Source of the DNA: Athripsodes cinereus
Taxonomy: Eukaryota > Arthropoda > Insecta > Trichoptera > Leptoceridae
NCBI GenBank assembly: GCA_947579605.1
Contig: OX388325.1
Coordinates: forward strand, 13,573,572 to 13,637,571
Direction: 5' to 3'
Length of the DNA stretch: 64,000 nt
The position numbers and the translations under genes were made by a program. Shown here piece by piece: positions 34,237 through 45,699 of this stretch. The first letter of the stretch is position 1; each line of letters starts with the position of its first letter. Under the pieces are notes generated by a model. It did no database searches. It was not told the origin of the DNA and saw only the letters and a list, made by a program, of their open reading frames with translations.

Positions 34237-34305
34237 ATCTATCTATACCCTCACGCCACATCCCATGTGGAGTAAGCAGAGAGAAGGGAACGCCAATTAA
34301 GTAAA
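34237..34305 (-). repeat. RTE-R 3' UTR fragment (inverse)
   Basis: CTATACCCTCACGCCACATC and GCAGAGAGAAGGGAACGCC are the inverse of the RTE-R 3' end. Confidence 0.65.
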
Positions 34306-34543
34306 CACCTACCACTATCCAGCAAAAATAATAATAGTCTACCTACCTACGTGTTTGCTATATTCATGTATAGGTATATGTAGGCCTATATATAACTCTT
34401 GGGGCATGAATGCTCTCTCGCAGGTGGGCCTTGTTGACCTCTGGTGCATCAATTGCATTATACATGCCGTTTTTTCAATGGAGTGCACAATCTTGTTAAA
34501 AATTATGTCTTTGTACGCAATGATTTTTGTGTCATTTGGTGTC

Positions 34544-34795
34544 ATAGATAATGAGTGAAATATACATCACGTACGTCGCATTTTTTATCTCCTTTTTCAC
34601 TTACCGCAAAAAGAGAGACAGTGATTTTTTAATGTTCGTAGTTTTTCGGACATAATATTAACTATATTTACGTGTGTTAGTGACCAAGTGGTGTATAGAT
34701 AATGAGTGAAATATACTTCATTTCTTTATCTCCCTTTTCACTTACCGCAAAAAGAGAGACAGTATTTTTTTAATGCTTCGTAGTTTATTGGTTCG
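34544..34795 (+). repeat. Two-copy direct repeat, period about 151 bp
   Basis: ATAGATAATGAGTGAAATATAC begins both units (34544 and 34695). CTTACCGCAAAAAGAGAGAC follows at about 34603 and 34742. The units diverge by about 10-15 percent by eye. Origin unknown. Confidence 0.7.
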
Positions 34796-34907
34796 TACGT
34801 AGTTTAAAAGTTAAAATTTGGAGTAAACACCTGTTTTTAGGCAATTTTTTGCATATAGTCGAACGATTTCAAATTAAATTCTGGCTGTGAAGTCCTGTGG
34901 ACTTGTA

Positions 34908-35280
34908 TTACTTTCAGTGACTTTATGACTAAGTATTTTTATTATTATTTCGTGAAGCACCAGCTGACAAAGAATCTGTCTGGTGATCTCTATGTTTATG
35001 GTGTGGCTAGGATCTTGTACTATTTCTCCGCAGAGGATCCGGCAAGGAATTGATCTCCCATTCTTTTCCGTAAGTTTTCGAGTGTCCTGTAAAAAGGCGT
35101 GTGTTCGAAAAAATAATGACATTTTACATCATAAATTCAGTTACCTATGAGGTTTGCCACCCATCCTGAAAATCCTAATTTTTTGTTGGCACGGAGAAGG
35201 TACATTGCATGTTTATTGCATGCAGCTGTTCTACTGGTTGCCCCATTTGTGGGATATGCAGTGACGGGATAGAAGTAAGT
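34908..35280 (+). repeat. TAG-LINE copy with the longest coding end
   Basis: One plus frame from about 34923 reads KYFYYYFVKHQLTKNLSGDL, then YVYGVARILYYFSAEDPARN, a stop, and SPILFRKFSSVL before TAA. The second part is shared with the copies at 9296 and 61619. The 3' UTR follows (AAATTCAGTTACCTATGAGG, GGATATGCAGTGACGGGATA). This suggests the family is the 3' end of a LINE whose protein ends in NWSPTLFRKFSSVL; the domain is not recognised. Confidence 0.6.
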
Positions 35281-36808
35281 AAATCATTTGTATCAAAATT
35301 ATATTAAAACCACTTTAAATTGATAAAAATAATATCTAGAAGTAAGGGCTGATAGGTATCACTAAGAATCAATCTATCTGTCCCTTACATTTGGATTTAG
35401 GTAAAAGTAAATTTGACCAAATTAAGGGATAGCTCAAGATAAGCACTATCACCCTTAGATTACAGTAAAATATTGGACATATAGGGAAGAAAACACAATT
35501 GGTTTCAATTTTACTTAATATTTAATGGAATAGTGACCTGCGGCCGTACTCAAAACACATTTTAGCTTTTTGCAGTCATTCGACTATAAACGACTTTGCG
35601 AGAAAGTAGCAATTTAAATTTAAACACAATGCCTTGTGTATTTTACCTGCAAAAACTCTCTTCTCTAGTCGAACGACTACATAACGCTAATATGTGTTTT
35701 GACTACGGTCGCTGGTTTCCACTTATAAAGAGTCATTGTCAAACTAATCTCCTTAGGGACGAGGAACCCAATATTCGTAAGTATGTCGACACTTTACGAA
35801 CGGATGGCGATCTGTTCGTACATTCTACTAGATACTGTATTATAAAACTATTTTGACAATTCGTTAAAAAGAAATATTTTTGCCTACTGTACCCATTGTT
35901 TTCAACCGGTGGTCACATAAGATCTTGCCTGTCCCTTTTATCTACCTGCTCCCCATTCATAAAAACTTCACCCAACAATCTCATAATTTACACAAAACAA
36001 ATGACAGCGATGCTATGAGAATATATCCTAACAAAACACGTGCGTAGATTCATCTATTGTTTTTTCTTTCTCTCTTCAGGCAAATAGTGAGACAGCAATG
36101 CTAGTCGTCAAAATTAACCCCTGGTCGGTCGGCCAGTTAAAGCCGATGGTAACATTTTACTAAAATAATATCAACGGATGTTTATAATGCTGAAAAACGA
36201 GTAGTTATATCAAATTTTGGACCATATTAAAATAACTTGAGCTAACGGACTTTTATAATATTGGCCCTTAGAAGTCAAGACCATTTTACTATTCAATTAA
36301 ACATTAAGTTAAACTAAAACCAATTATGTTTTTTTTCATATATAAACATTGAGTTTTAAAAATTAAACGTCGACTCAATAAACAAAGAAATATTAGGCAA
36401 AAAGCTCACATCCGTAGAGAAAGTTTGTTTAAAAATAACAGAGGCATTGAGCAAGCGATATTTTGTCCAGACGCCCTTCGAATTCCTCATTCCCTTAGGA
36501 GCATGTAGGTACCTATTTGCAATGATCGATCTTATCATTCCCATGGGATAAACTGTTATATAGTTTGTGTAATGCATGATTTGAAAGCATGACTGATGAC
36601 AATCTCCTGATAAAAGTGGGAGGGTGTTCCAAAGAACATTATCATCAAAAGATCAATAAAATCTTTTTTATTGGGCGCTATTTAGACAAAGGACTATGTG
36701 TGTATTTTGGCTTTTAGTTTTTGCATATTATTTTAATTGTTTCTACATGTTTTTATAATATATTTTATAATTGGGCATTTAAACCTACCATGTTAGTTTT
36801 GTCTAACG
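35281..36808. other. No gene recognised; one unexplained 86-codon ORF
   Basis: The ORF at 35596-35856 is open without low complexity, but I recognise no domain, splice frame or neighbour context. The rest is AT-rich. Confidence 0.35.
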
Positions 36809-37560
36809 GGTGCCTACCGAACGGCTGCAAGTGATGGCCTTCCAGTTATTGCTGGTGTCTTACCGGCAGATCTCGAAATTTTAGATTGTGTAGCTCGACG
36901 GGGTGTCAGGGCTGGAAGACGTATGGAACATCTTGGTATACCTGTTGAAGCAGGAACCGGATAAGGGATATATCTAGGGCAATCGGCAGGATTCGTGAAA
37001 GAACAATGAGTGTTTGGCAAGACCACTGGAGGAACGGGTAGACTTGTCTACAAGTTCTTTCCAGATGTCCGTGAAAGACTGAGAATGAGGTTCTTGTCCC
37101 TTGACCATTTTTCTGTACAGCTTATCACTGGACATGGCCAGTTAAGAGGTTAACTTTTTGAGTTAGCTTTGACTGATAATCCATGGTGCACATGTGGGAC
37201 AGGAGCTCAATATGCGGAACATATCCTTTGGAAATGTCCATTGATGATGGATGCAAGAGAGGAAATGATTCTTGGTATGACTGTTGACACTCCTCGAACC
37301 ATCTGTTTTGGGGAAGTGTTTTTAAATGCCACAAACGCTTCACACTTTAAGGCAATTGTGGATGTGTGGGTCTCAAGATGGGATCTGCTACGTCAGCCGG
37401 GTCCCCCGCCCACTGACGTGGTAGGATCGGAGATGCCAACACTGGCATAGTTGTATTAGACTAGAGAGAGTCCAAATATTAAAATTTTCACCTAAACGGA
37501 TAAATAGGAGTCCTTGGACTCCTGAAATATCCGAGAAATAAAGATATTTCAACAGTTTTG
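36809..37560 (+). pseudogene. R1-like LINE C-terminus and 3' UTR
   Basis: From 36809 the frame reads GAYRTAASDGLPVIAGVLPA, then DLEILDCVARRGVRAGRRME to a stop at about 36963. That is the segment after the RT in R1-type LINEs. Decayed text follows, and in another frame RERLRMRFLSLDHFSVQLIT and GHGQLRG. A clean frame from 37169 to 37450 has WCTCGTGAQYAEHILWKCP, a C-C-H-C zinc knuckle, ending PPPTDVVGSEMPTLA. The 3' UTR contains GAGTCCTTGGACTCCTGAAA and AATAAAG. A second 3' end is at 9896-10105 (inverse). Several frameshifts and stops; RT and endonuclease missing. Confidence 0.8.
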
Positions 37561-37773
37561 TGTGTGAGGCGTTTAGGCGGGCGGAGGACAGGGCAACCCC
37601 ATTTAGGGAGATAACGTCATGATGGAATAGATAACAGGAAATATACATGATAATAAGTATCTATATTTTTCACGAGACTCTTAAAAAGTAAGTACCTACC
37701 TACATTTTTACGCCCTTTGTATTCAATCATAATATAGTACAACAATAATAAGTAGTTATAAATAAATACGTAC

Positions 37774-38295
37774 CTAGTGATGTGAGAAGAGAAAATTCTT
37801 CAAGGAAATTTCTCGAGAACGAGAAATTTCTCTGAGAATTTCTCCTCTGATGGAAGAGAAATTTCTCTCCATAATTTTTCTTAGTGGTATTATGACCTTT
37901 CGCCCAGTACACTTCGCAGCCAACCTGATTGATCCAAAAATTTGTGGGGCTGATTAAGGCCCAAATCAGAGGTTATTAACTCTTTTTTCCATGTACGTAC
38001 CTGCGATTTTTTTAACGTAATATGGGCATTTGGGGTGTCATCAAGATTTTTTCATCAGTTATTAGCACTTTTTTCTATGTAGGTACCTAACATTTTTTGT
38101 TTCCATAATTAATTGTAGCCATATTGTTGATAAATTGTCTCAACATTTGTACATTGTTATTGATTGATTGAATAAAGTATTTATTATTATTATACTGTTA
38201 AATAAAAAATAAAAAAAATCTCCGAAAATTCTCTACTTCAAGAAATTTACGCGAGAAATTTCTCGAAAAAAAAATTCTTGAGAATTCTACAACAC
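37774..38295 (-). mobile_element. hAT-C copy, inverse orientation
   Basis: It aligns over its length to the complement of 18210-18735. It starts TAGTGATGTGAGAAGAG, has GGTATTATGACCTTTCGC and GGGGCTGATTAAGGCCC, then AAAGTATTTATTATTATTAT, and ends GAGAATTCTACAACAC. Flanks CGTACC and CGTGCC hint at a decayed duplication. Confidence 0.75.
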
Positions 38296-38752
38296 GTGCC
38301 TATAAAATAATAAAACACCCTCTGTAGGATAATAGTCCCTACTACAAGCCAGCCGATAATACAACACACAAAATACAATAATATAATAGGTACTTGCAAT
38401 AAAAGTGTAATAAATAAATAAATAAATAAATACACAATATAATACAGCCTATTACCATTATAACACAGAGTGTCTCTTTATCCTCGCCACGTGTCCTAAT
38501 GTGATACAGGGTGTTGTTTTTCTATGAGGGATTATGTTATTCAGTAGGTGTCGACAAACTTTTATTATATTAAAATACAAATCTGACGTTATCAAATATT
38601 ATTTATGTGCACAAACTGACAATGTATAGTCGAGGCTTCTGATTTACTTATTTGTATTTTTTTCTGCAATATTCATTATTTTTTTTAATAAACTGTACAG
38701 ACGTTTGGACAAACATTAATTTTATCAGTTGCCTTGTACCCCTTGCCGGGCA
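38296..38752. other. No gene seen
   Basis: AT-rich with an (AAAT)n run at about 38413-38431. No coding signal. Confidence 0.4.
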
Positions 38753-39010
38753 TTATTGAAAGCCTGAATTTGATTCTGCATCCTGCCGACGGTGCCATCC
38801 AAGGTGACTGTGAAGGCCGATCCTGGACAGGCACACTTTGTCACATTCGGGACAAGCCTGCTCCTCGTTTATGATGGGTATGCGAGTTGTTCGACTTTGC
38901 GGGCCGCTATAGTCATGAATGGTTTTCCGCCATTTCGTGCGGTCACCCGCCATCTTCTCCCAGTCATCTTGAGCGTTGATGTCCTTCAAGGTATTGTGCA
39001 GGACATCGAG
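38753..39010 (-). pseudogene. LINE C-terminus with C2H2-like finger
   Basis: The minus frame reads LDVLHNTLKDINAQDDWEKM, then AGDRTKWRKTIHDYSG and ACPECDKVCLSRIGLHSHLG. The pair W..MA.DR..WR followed by a C-x2-C ... H-x3-H finger with SRIGL.SH is the typical C-terminus of a group of animal non-LTR retrotransposons. The frame is open for about 85 codons to the stop at 38753. Upstream text is not recognised, so it is a 5' truncated copy; clade uncertain. Confidence 0.75.
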
Positions 39011-39427
39011 AACTCGCCATTACACCGATGGCTTACTACATATAATAATTTGGAGAGAGTGAGGTCCGTGGACGTATTCTGTATGTCCAGGAGCCTTTTT
39101 AGGAGGCACACTAGATAGGAATGATAATTATATTTGTTTTGCTTTTATTTTTTTTTCGCTTTCTGTATTTTGAACTAAGTATACCTACTGGCAGATAAAA
39201 TGGACCATGAGAATTACCTAAGATGGGCTGATTTAGTACAATAATTATTTGGAATCTTTATCATTAATTGTGTCGAGTCGCTTATCAAATGTTGTTTCTC
39301 TCGTTCAGGTATATGTTTATGTAGCCTATGTATAAATTTATTTTAGTAGATATATGTATTTATTTATTTATCTCTATATTTTTAATTATTTTATTTTGTT
39401 ATATTTATTTGTAATTTATTTTTGTTT
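39011..39427. other. No gene seen
   Basis: AT-rich. Nothing recognised. Confidence 0.4.
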
Positions 39428-39570
39428 TATGGGTAAGTTGGAAGATATCGCGCTTCAGCAATAAACTCGCCCATTGCACAAAAATATGCGTTCAGTGGTT
39501 ATGATATCATGTTTTTTTCTCCTTGTATACTATTTTTGTGCAATAAAGATTTTTATTATCATTATTAGGT
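39428..39570 (+). repeat. HP-LINE 3' tail
   Basis: GGGTAAGTTGGAAGATATCG, CAGCAATAAACTCGCCCATT, then TTTTTGTGCAATAAAGATTT and TTATTATCATTATT. Confidence 0.75.
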
Positions 39571-40264
39571 ATATTGTGTAAAATTTTATTTGTGTGTTAC
39601 CCATTTTTTTTTAAATAAATAAAAAAAGATGTGTTCGTGTAATTAATTGTGAAATCTTTGATATAAAAAGTGTACCTACTGTATTATTTTATTGTCTCCA
39701 TATTATTATTCGCTCTTTCAACCATTAGGCCTTTATTTATGAATTTTACTTTATCGATTTTTAATATTAATTTCTCATTTTTGATATCACTTTTTTATTA
39801 ATTCGGTTTAATTTGTCAATTTTTATTTTTGTTGTGTTATTCACGTAGGTAGATATAGTTGAATGCCATAACGAAATAATAAAAAAAAAAAACAAATAAT
39901 GCTTTTCTACTCTACTATGTGATTTATTCTAAATTAAATAAAATGTTGCCTAGCTCTGTTTTACGCACTAATCGTTCTCACTACAACGCCGTGTGGGAGA
40001 CACGTGACTTACTGTAGTAGTGGGGTAACCACAGATTACAAGATTAATAACGTATCTAATTACTATTAAGTGCTATTACTATTCAGAGTGCAATAATACA
40101 ACCAATGATTTTACAAGTAGATTAGGGGAGACATATGAGCCGCAGTACTCTGCAGAGAACTGTACGAAACTTTATTCATTCATAAATACTTTGATTAATA
40201 CTATCTACTTTTGCTTTTTTTATTATCCTACTATTTATTCTCATATCTTTTTATATTTTATGTA
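39571..40264. other. No gene seen
   Basis: AT-rich, homopolymer-rich. Nothing recognised. Confidence 0.4.
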
Positions 40265-40735
40265 CGTATGGCGGCTCATCCCGTTCGGGGTAGGCAGAAA
40301 GGATCGAGCGCCACTTCCTTCTATCCTTGCATACATCTTTCGCTTCCGTCACTGTCATACAATACCTCATGCATGCTCTCCTGTTCAATGTGCTCAACAC
40401 GTGACCGTCCTGTAGGATTTGATTTAAATGATCTTGCCATTTGATCCTCGGACGTCCACGTCTCCGAGCACCATTCCTCTCAGACAAATATATCTTCTTG
40501 GTCATTCTGTCCTCATTCATTCTTTCCACGTGCCCAAACCATCTTAACTTATTCACATTCATCCTTGTAATTACACCAACTTTCATTCCACATTCCTTTC
40601 GTATATCACTGTTACGCACACGATCTCTCAGACTTTTACCACACATCCTTCTCAACGATTCCATTTCTACTGCATTTATGCCACTTTCATCCTTCTTTAA
40701 CCTTGTCCACGTCTCACTTGCATGCGAAAAAAAAC
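40265..40735 (-). pseudogene. RTE-R LINE C-terminus, long open block
   Basis: The minus strand has 137 open codons (40251-40664): MESLRRMCGKSLRDRVRNSD, IRKECGMKVGVITRMNVNKL, RWFGHVERMNEDRMTKKIYL, then ARRRGRPRIKWQDHLNQILQ and RRACMRYCMTVTEAKDV. The frame continues from an upstream piece to about 40735 (ETWTRLKKDESGI-like). It is the least broken RTE-R fragment here. The 3' end reads through into PERDEPPYVHKI and lacks the usual 3' UTR block, so this subfamily differs slightly. RT motifs are absent. Confidence 0.8.
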
Positions 40736-41007
40736 AAGAAAAAATGAAAAATATTCATATAAGAATCATATTCTTTTGGACACATTAAAAAATAAGGTCA
40801 TTAACTTGTTGAGAGTTCAGTCAAAGAAGGTAGAAAATATTAATAGGGTACCTACTCAAAGTCAACGAATTTAAAATATATGTATGTCCATGGCGTCCTT
40901 AATTTGACATCCTAGGATGCTATGATCCGGTGTATGTATTTTCTTGTTTATATTTTTATTTTTAATTTGAGTATTATTTATTCTTTTTTGTATGTTTTTA
41001 TTTTCTT
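40736..41007. other. No gene seen
   Basis: AT-rich. Nothing recognised. Confidence 0.4.
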
Positions 41008-41135
41008 CTCTCGAATGGTTGGCTGGAAGATGTTGCACTGCAACAAGTCCGCCATTTGACAGAACACTGCTTTTAATTTATTATGTGTTGTTTGTACACA
41101 TTTTTTATTATGTAAAGTTTTATTATTATTATAAC
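41008..41135 (+). repeat. HP-LINE-like 3' tail, diverged
   Basis: GGTTGGCTGGAAGATGTTGC, ACTGCAACAAGTCCGCC, then TTTTTATTATGTAAAGTTTT and ATTATTATT have the HP tail order with a changed stem-loop. Confidence 0.55.
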
Positions 41136-42268
41136 CATACAAAATCATGACGTTTTCCATAAATGGAGTAGCAACCGGACTTATTGTGGAGTCCCTGGTA
41201 AAGTATAATAAAAATAATCTTTTTTCTTTTATTGAAATAATTTTGATGTTGATCACAACTGCATACAATATAATATAAAGGCAAATGCCGTATATTGATT
41301 GAAATAAATAAAAAAAAGACATTAAAATATGCACAAGGATATGACTAAATACCACACTAGCCATATATGGTTGGGTTGTGGCATTAAAACAATAGACTTA
41401 TCCTGCAGTCAATAATAAAAATAAATAAAATTAACGTAAACAATTAGCCTGAGGTTGAATTAAAGTGTGCAAGCCACAATGTGAGTTTGAAAAATGAGTC
41501 AGTCAGTGGGTTAGAGATGAATCATCCAAGCATGAAACACTGGTTGGTAAAAATTGGCTTCCTATTCACATTAAAATATAATAGCTAATCGGCTATTCGG
41601 GGCTGAGAAGAATCTGTGGCGATAAGCCACGTACCTACCAATATTTACTCCTGTCACCTACCCAGTTTCACCTATATGTACACCGACCTAGGTACACACC
41701 ATTACAACACAGTACCTAACTGTCGGTCGGTCAATGATATTTATTTAAATGCTTCTAGAAGAAAACAAAAACACCAGAGAACGCTCAGCTGCTAACCATC
41801 TGCTAATCAACTTCTTTTCTCATTCTTAAATCACATTTTTTATATTGCTTTATTTAATAAATTTTCTAAATATAATCTAAACAGAGTGTTCATACAACAC
41901 TTATCTATAAATCCATCAAATCAGAGATCATTCAAATCGGTACAGCCATTCTTGAGTTATAAATGGTGTAACTAACACGACTTTCTTTTATATAATAGAT
42001 TTCTATTTGTTGAGTTATGGAATAGGACGTTTGTTTATTTCTTTCGTTCTGATTATATTGTTCATAGGATCGGAGACTTGTGAAAGAGTGGTTTACTGTT
42101 TAAACATCACGATGTGGTAATTGATTGATATAACCACTTAATAGTTACTTACCCTTACTGATTTCTTCCAACCACTCTAAGTAGTCGCATTTGAACAATA
42201 AATTAGTCACAGCTAAGTCGAGTTATAAAATAAATACCTTGCACCCTCTTTCTTATTTCACTCTCTAA
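41136..42268. other. No gene; LINE-type tail at about 41915-42000
   Basis: AAATCGGTACAGCCATTCTT, GAGTTATAAATGG, then CGACTTTCTTTTATATAATA resembles a very common insect LINE 3' end. The rest is unassigned. Confidence 0.45.
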
Positions 42269-42361
42269 AACGTTGTTCTAACGAGGCGAATATCGTCAGA
42301 AAACCAAAATATCGTCAGTCATTTGAACCTTGTGAACAAATTGACAGTTAATCTGAAACGA

Positions 42362-45300
42362 GGGTTCTAATGGTTCTGGGGTTCTAATGGTTGGTAGGGT
42401 CGTGATGGGGTATATCTTGCTGGAAGTTATACTTCTATAAAATATCACGAAAAACCAGGTTGCATATACCAGGAGCAGCAATACCAACAAGTCCTACTCA
42501 CTAGCGTCCACGAGTGGTCTCTGACCCCGCGAACCCCGGGCAATGTGACCACTGTGTTTACCATCAGTATCATAGCAGATAGTGAGAGGGCGAATGGCGA
42601 GTGTCCGGCGCCATAAAACCGGACCCCCCCAGCTAAGGGAAGGTGACCCCTACAGAAAACCCATCGGAGAAGGCAACGGGAAACCACTCTGATTATCATT
42701 CCCAGGATATCACTATGGCGAGAAAACCGACCACGGCCCCTAGTCCCGGGCAGCCCTTCAGTGGGCAGGGGGTGCTAAGAATCTCCCGGCTTAATATAGT
42801 GAAATCAGAAATTAGATTGGGAAGTTGGAATGTTCGAAGTCTGTATGCCGATGGCAAACTAGATAACGCAGTAAAGGAAATGAAAAGATTGAAATTGAAT
42901 CTTCTTGGAATAAGTGAACTACGATGGACGGGCTCAGGGACACATAGACACAAGGATGGAGTTTTATATTACTCCGGCTGCGACCCGCATGATGGACCTC
43001 GTAGAAATGGAGTTGCCGTATTTGTACAGAAGGAGTTTACTAAATATATTAAAAATTTTGTGCCTATTTCGGATAGAATCATGGTTCTCCAACTTTCAGG
43101 ACAGCCGTTGAATGTGAACATTGTACAGGTATACGCACCAACTGCTGAACCCAGGTACGATGACGAGGTAGAAAGATTCTATGAAACTCTAAGCAATACT
43201 TTGAATAGTTTAAAGTCGAATGAGATCAAAATAATAATGGGAGACTTCAACGCTAAAATAGGAGCAGGAAGATGTGCACACATTGTTGGTGATTACGGTC
43301 TAGGTCAAAGAAACCAGAGAGGTGATAGGCTGTATGAGTTCTGTCAGGATAAGAATATGATCATTACCAATACATGGTTCAAGCTGCCAAAAAGAAGATT
43401 ATATACATGGAAGTCCCCACAGGATGGTGTGGCAGCTAACATTGTAAGGAATCAGATAGATTATGTTCTTATAGACAATAGATTCAGGAATTGTATAAAA
43501 AGGGTGTCAACGTATCCAGGTGCAGATATAGGCTCTGATCACAGCCCCCTTGTTGTAGATATGACTCTAAGACTTAAAACCTTAGTGAAACAGAAGAACT
43601 CAAGGAGGATTGACGTTGGTAAATTGAATTGTCCTTCTGTTAAAAATGAGTTTACAAGGGATCTTAACAGCAAATTGAGTCAAGTAGCACAAAATTATGA
43701 TGACATGACTGTAGAAGATCAGTGGAATTGTCTGAAAGAGCAAATAAACACTGTGTGTAAAAACAAGTTGGAGTCTAACAATACACCAAGAAGACAAATC
43801 TGGATGACGGAACACATTCTAAAACTCATGGAGGAGCGGAGACTACTTAAAAATAATCCTACAGCGTATAAAACATTACAACGCACCGTCAAGAGGGAAG
43901 TTAAAAAGGCTAAAGGGGAGTGGATGAAACGAGAATGTGAAGAACTAGAGGCTCTTGATCGACAGCATAACCCTTTCGAAATGCACAAGAAACTTAAGGA
44001 AATGTCCAACAGAACACAGAAAATAGCACCCAGTTGCTTGTTTGATGACAATAATAAACTTATATTAGATGAAAAAGACATCCTTAAGACTTGGGAAGAT
44101 TATATTCGAAACCTTTTTGAAGATCAGAGACCTACTGATACCAGAAATAGTGAATCTCAGGAAGGACCACCAATTTTACGGTCTGAGTTACTTCATGCAA
44201 TCGCAACATCCAAAAATAGAAAGGCCTGCGGCCCAGACGAAATTCCTGTGGAGGTACTAAAGCTCATTGATGAGGATAATGTGGATCGTCTACTGAGGCT
44301 TTTCAATAAAATTTACGACACGGGGGTAATCCCCCACGACTGGTTGAAATCGACTTTCATAACTCTACCCAAAAAACAACACCCTAAGAAATGCAGCGAC
44401 TATCGATTGATAAGCCTTATGAGTCACGTGCTGAAACTGTTTCTTAAAATCATTCACGCTCGAATAAGGAACAAATGCGAACAAGATCTCGACAAATCCC
44501 AGTTTGGTTTCAGGAATGCCTTTGGAACAAGAGAAGCATTAATGGCAGTAAACATCCTACTGCAGAAATGTCGAGACCAGCGGAAAGATGTGTTTGCTTG
44601 TTTCATTGATTACGAGAAGGCTTTTGATAGAGTCAAACACACCGAGTTAATGCAAATGTTGGAGGAATGCAACGTAGATGACAAAGATAGGAACTTTATC
44701 CGAAATCTTTACTGGTTCCAAACTGCCGAAATTAAAGTCGGTGATGCCTCCTCAGAAGAAATTGACATTAAAAGAGGCGTACGTCAGGGTTGCATATTGT
44801 CACCGCTGCTCTTCAACATGTACTCCAATTATGTTTTTAAGAAGGCTCTAGAAAACTCGACAATGGGAGTAAAGGTCAATGGCGAATGCATCAATAATAT
44901 AAGATACGCCGATGACACTGTCATCCTGGCCGATAGCATCGCAGATCTCCAGAAGCTCCTTATAAACATTAATAACGCAGGAGAAGAATTAGGCCTTAAT
45001 ATCAACAAAAAGAAGACGAAGTGGATGGCATTTAGCAGAGCAGATTACTCCGCTATAACATTGCAACTCAATGGTGAGCTGCTGGAGAGGGTGGATCGAT
45101 TTAAGTACCTGGGTAGTATGATTACGTCGTCTGTGGACCCAGATGTGGAAGTGAAGTGCAGGATTGAAGCAGCCCGTAGCTCATTCAACAAAATGAGATC
45201 AATATTCTGCAATGACAATATAAATTTGAAACTCAGGCAGAGAATGTTGAAGTGCTATGTGTGGTCTGTGCTGCTGTATGGCTCAGAAACTTGGACCCTG

Positions 45301-45699
45301 AAAGTGCACACTATGAACCGGTTGGAGGCATTCGAGATGTGGTTGCACAGGAGAATGCTTCGCATACCATGGACAGATTTGGTCAGCAACTCGGAGGTTT
45401 TGAGGAGAGCCAATTGCAGTAGACAGCTGCTGAAGGACGTTAAGGTCCGTAAGATTTCATATCTGGGTCACGTTCTGCGGGGCGATAAGTATAGTCTGCT
45501 CCAGCTGATACTGATGGGGAAGATTGAGGGGCAGCGTGGTCCTGGTAGAAGGCAAACGTCTTGGCTGCGCAATATAAGAGACTGGACCGGGATGAGACAT
45601 GTGGGAGAACTGTTCCGGGTCGCGCAGGATAGGGAAGCCTTCGCCAGAGTGATTGCCAACGTCGGGGGGACCTGATACGGCACGAGAAGAAGAAGAAGA
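42362..45699 (+). mobile_element. Full-length RTE-type non-LTR retrotransposon
   Basis: A 3,338-bp element lies between two copies of AATCTGAAACGA (42350-42361 and 45700-45711), a 12-bp target duplication within PH-A copy 4. It has a 5' UTR of about 280 bp starting GGGTTCTAATGGTTCTGGGG, with an internal repeat of GGTTCTAATGGTT. It carries one ORF (42643-45675), a very short 3' UTR (about 10 bp), and a GAAGAAGAAGAA tail. One endonuclease-plus-RT ORF, total length near 3.3 kb and a simple-repeat tail fit the RTE clade. The intact ORF and perfect duplication indicate a young insertion. Confidence 0.9.
42643..45675 (+). CDS. RTE-type LINE ORF: AP-like endonuclease + reverse transcriptase
   Basis: The 1010-residue protein nicks target DNA and copies the element RNA by target-primed reverse transcription. 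Endonuclease/exonuclease/phosphatase fold (about 58-305): GSWNVRSLY (60-68), ISELRW (90-95), VYAPT (163-167), IMGDFNAKIG (198-207), QIDYVLID (271-278), GSDHSPLVV (297-305). Reverse transcriptase (about 505-800): KACGPDEIP (527-535), FGFR (621-624), FACFIDYEKAFDRV (651-664, motif A aspartate), RGVRQGCILSPLLF (711-724), IRYADDTVIL (753-762, catalytic YADD). C-terminal RTE domain: FKYLGSMI, VLLYGSETW, then KISYLGHVLRG and GPGRRQTSWLRNIRDW. I chose the first ATG because no in-frame ATG lies upstream before the element start; MARKP at residue 25 is a later alternative. No stop, frameshift or missing catalytic residue seen. Confidence 0.93.
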   Translation: MTPTENPSEKATGNHSDYHSQDITMARKPTTAPSPGQPFSGQGVLRISRLNIVKSEIRLGSWNVRSLYADGKLDNAVKEMKRLKLNLLGISELRWTGSGTHRHKDGVLYYSGCDPHDGPRRNGVAVFVQKEFTKYIKNFVPISDRIMVLQLSGQPLNVNIVQVYAPTAEPRYDDEVERFYETLSNTLNSLKSNEIKIIMGDFNAKIGAGRCAHIVGDYGLGQRNQRGDRLYEFCQDKNMIITNTWFKLPKRRLYTWKSPQDGVAANIVRNQIDYVLIDNRFRNCIKRVSTYPGADIGSDHSPLVVDMTLRLKTLVKQKNSRRIDVGKLNCPSVKNEFTRDLNSKLSQVAQNYDDMTVEDQWNCLKEQINTVCKNKLESNNTPRRQIWMTEHILKLMEERRLLKNNPTAYKTLQRTVKREVKKAKGEWMKRECEELEALDRQHNPFEMHKKLKEMSNRTQKIAPSCLFDDNNKLILDEKDILKTWEDYIRNLFEDQRPTDTRNSESQEGPPILRSELLHAIATSKNRKACGPDEIPVEVLKLIDEDNVDRLLRLFNKIYDTGVIPHDWLKSTFITLPKKQHPKKCSDYRLISLMSHVLKLFLKIIHARIRNKCEQDLDKSQFGFRNAFGTREALMAVNILLQKCRDQRKDVFACFIDYEKAFDRVKHTELMQMLEECNVDDKDRNFIRNLYWFQTAEIKVGDASSEEIDIKRGVRQGCILSPLLFNMYSNYVFKKALENSTMGVKVNGECINNIRYADDTVILADSIADLQKLLININNAGEELGLNINKKKTKWMAFSRADYSAITLQLNGELLERVDRFKYLGSMITSSVDPDVEVKCRIEAARSSFNKMRSIFCNDNINLKLRQRMLKCYVWSVLLYGSETWTLKVHTMNRLEAFEMWLHRRMLRIPWTDLVSNSEVLRRANCSRQLLKDVKVRKISYLGHVLRGDKYSLLQLILMGKIEGQRGPGRRQTSWLRNIRDWTGMRHVGELFRVAQDREAFARVIANVGGT

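Noticed and set aside
40441..40788. 115-codon plus-strand ORF
   Set aside because: Antisense shadow of the minus-strand RTE-R coding block.
43719..44081. 120-codon minus-strand ORF inside the RTE LINE
   Set aside because: Antisense to the intact RTE ORF, which is fully explained by its own domains.
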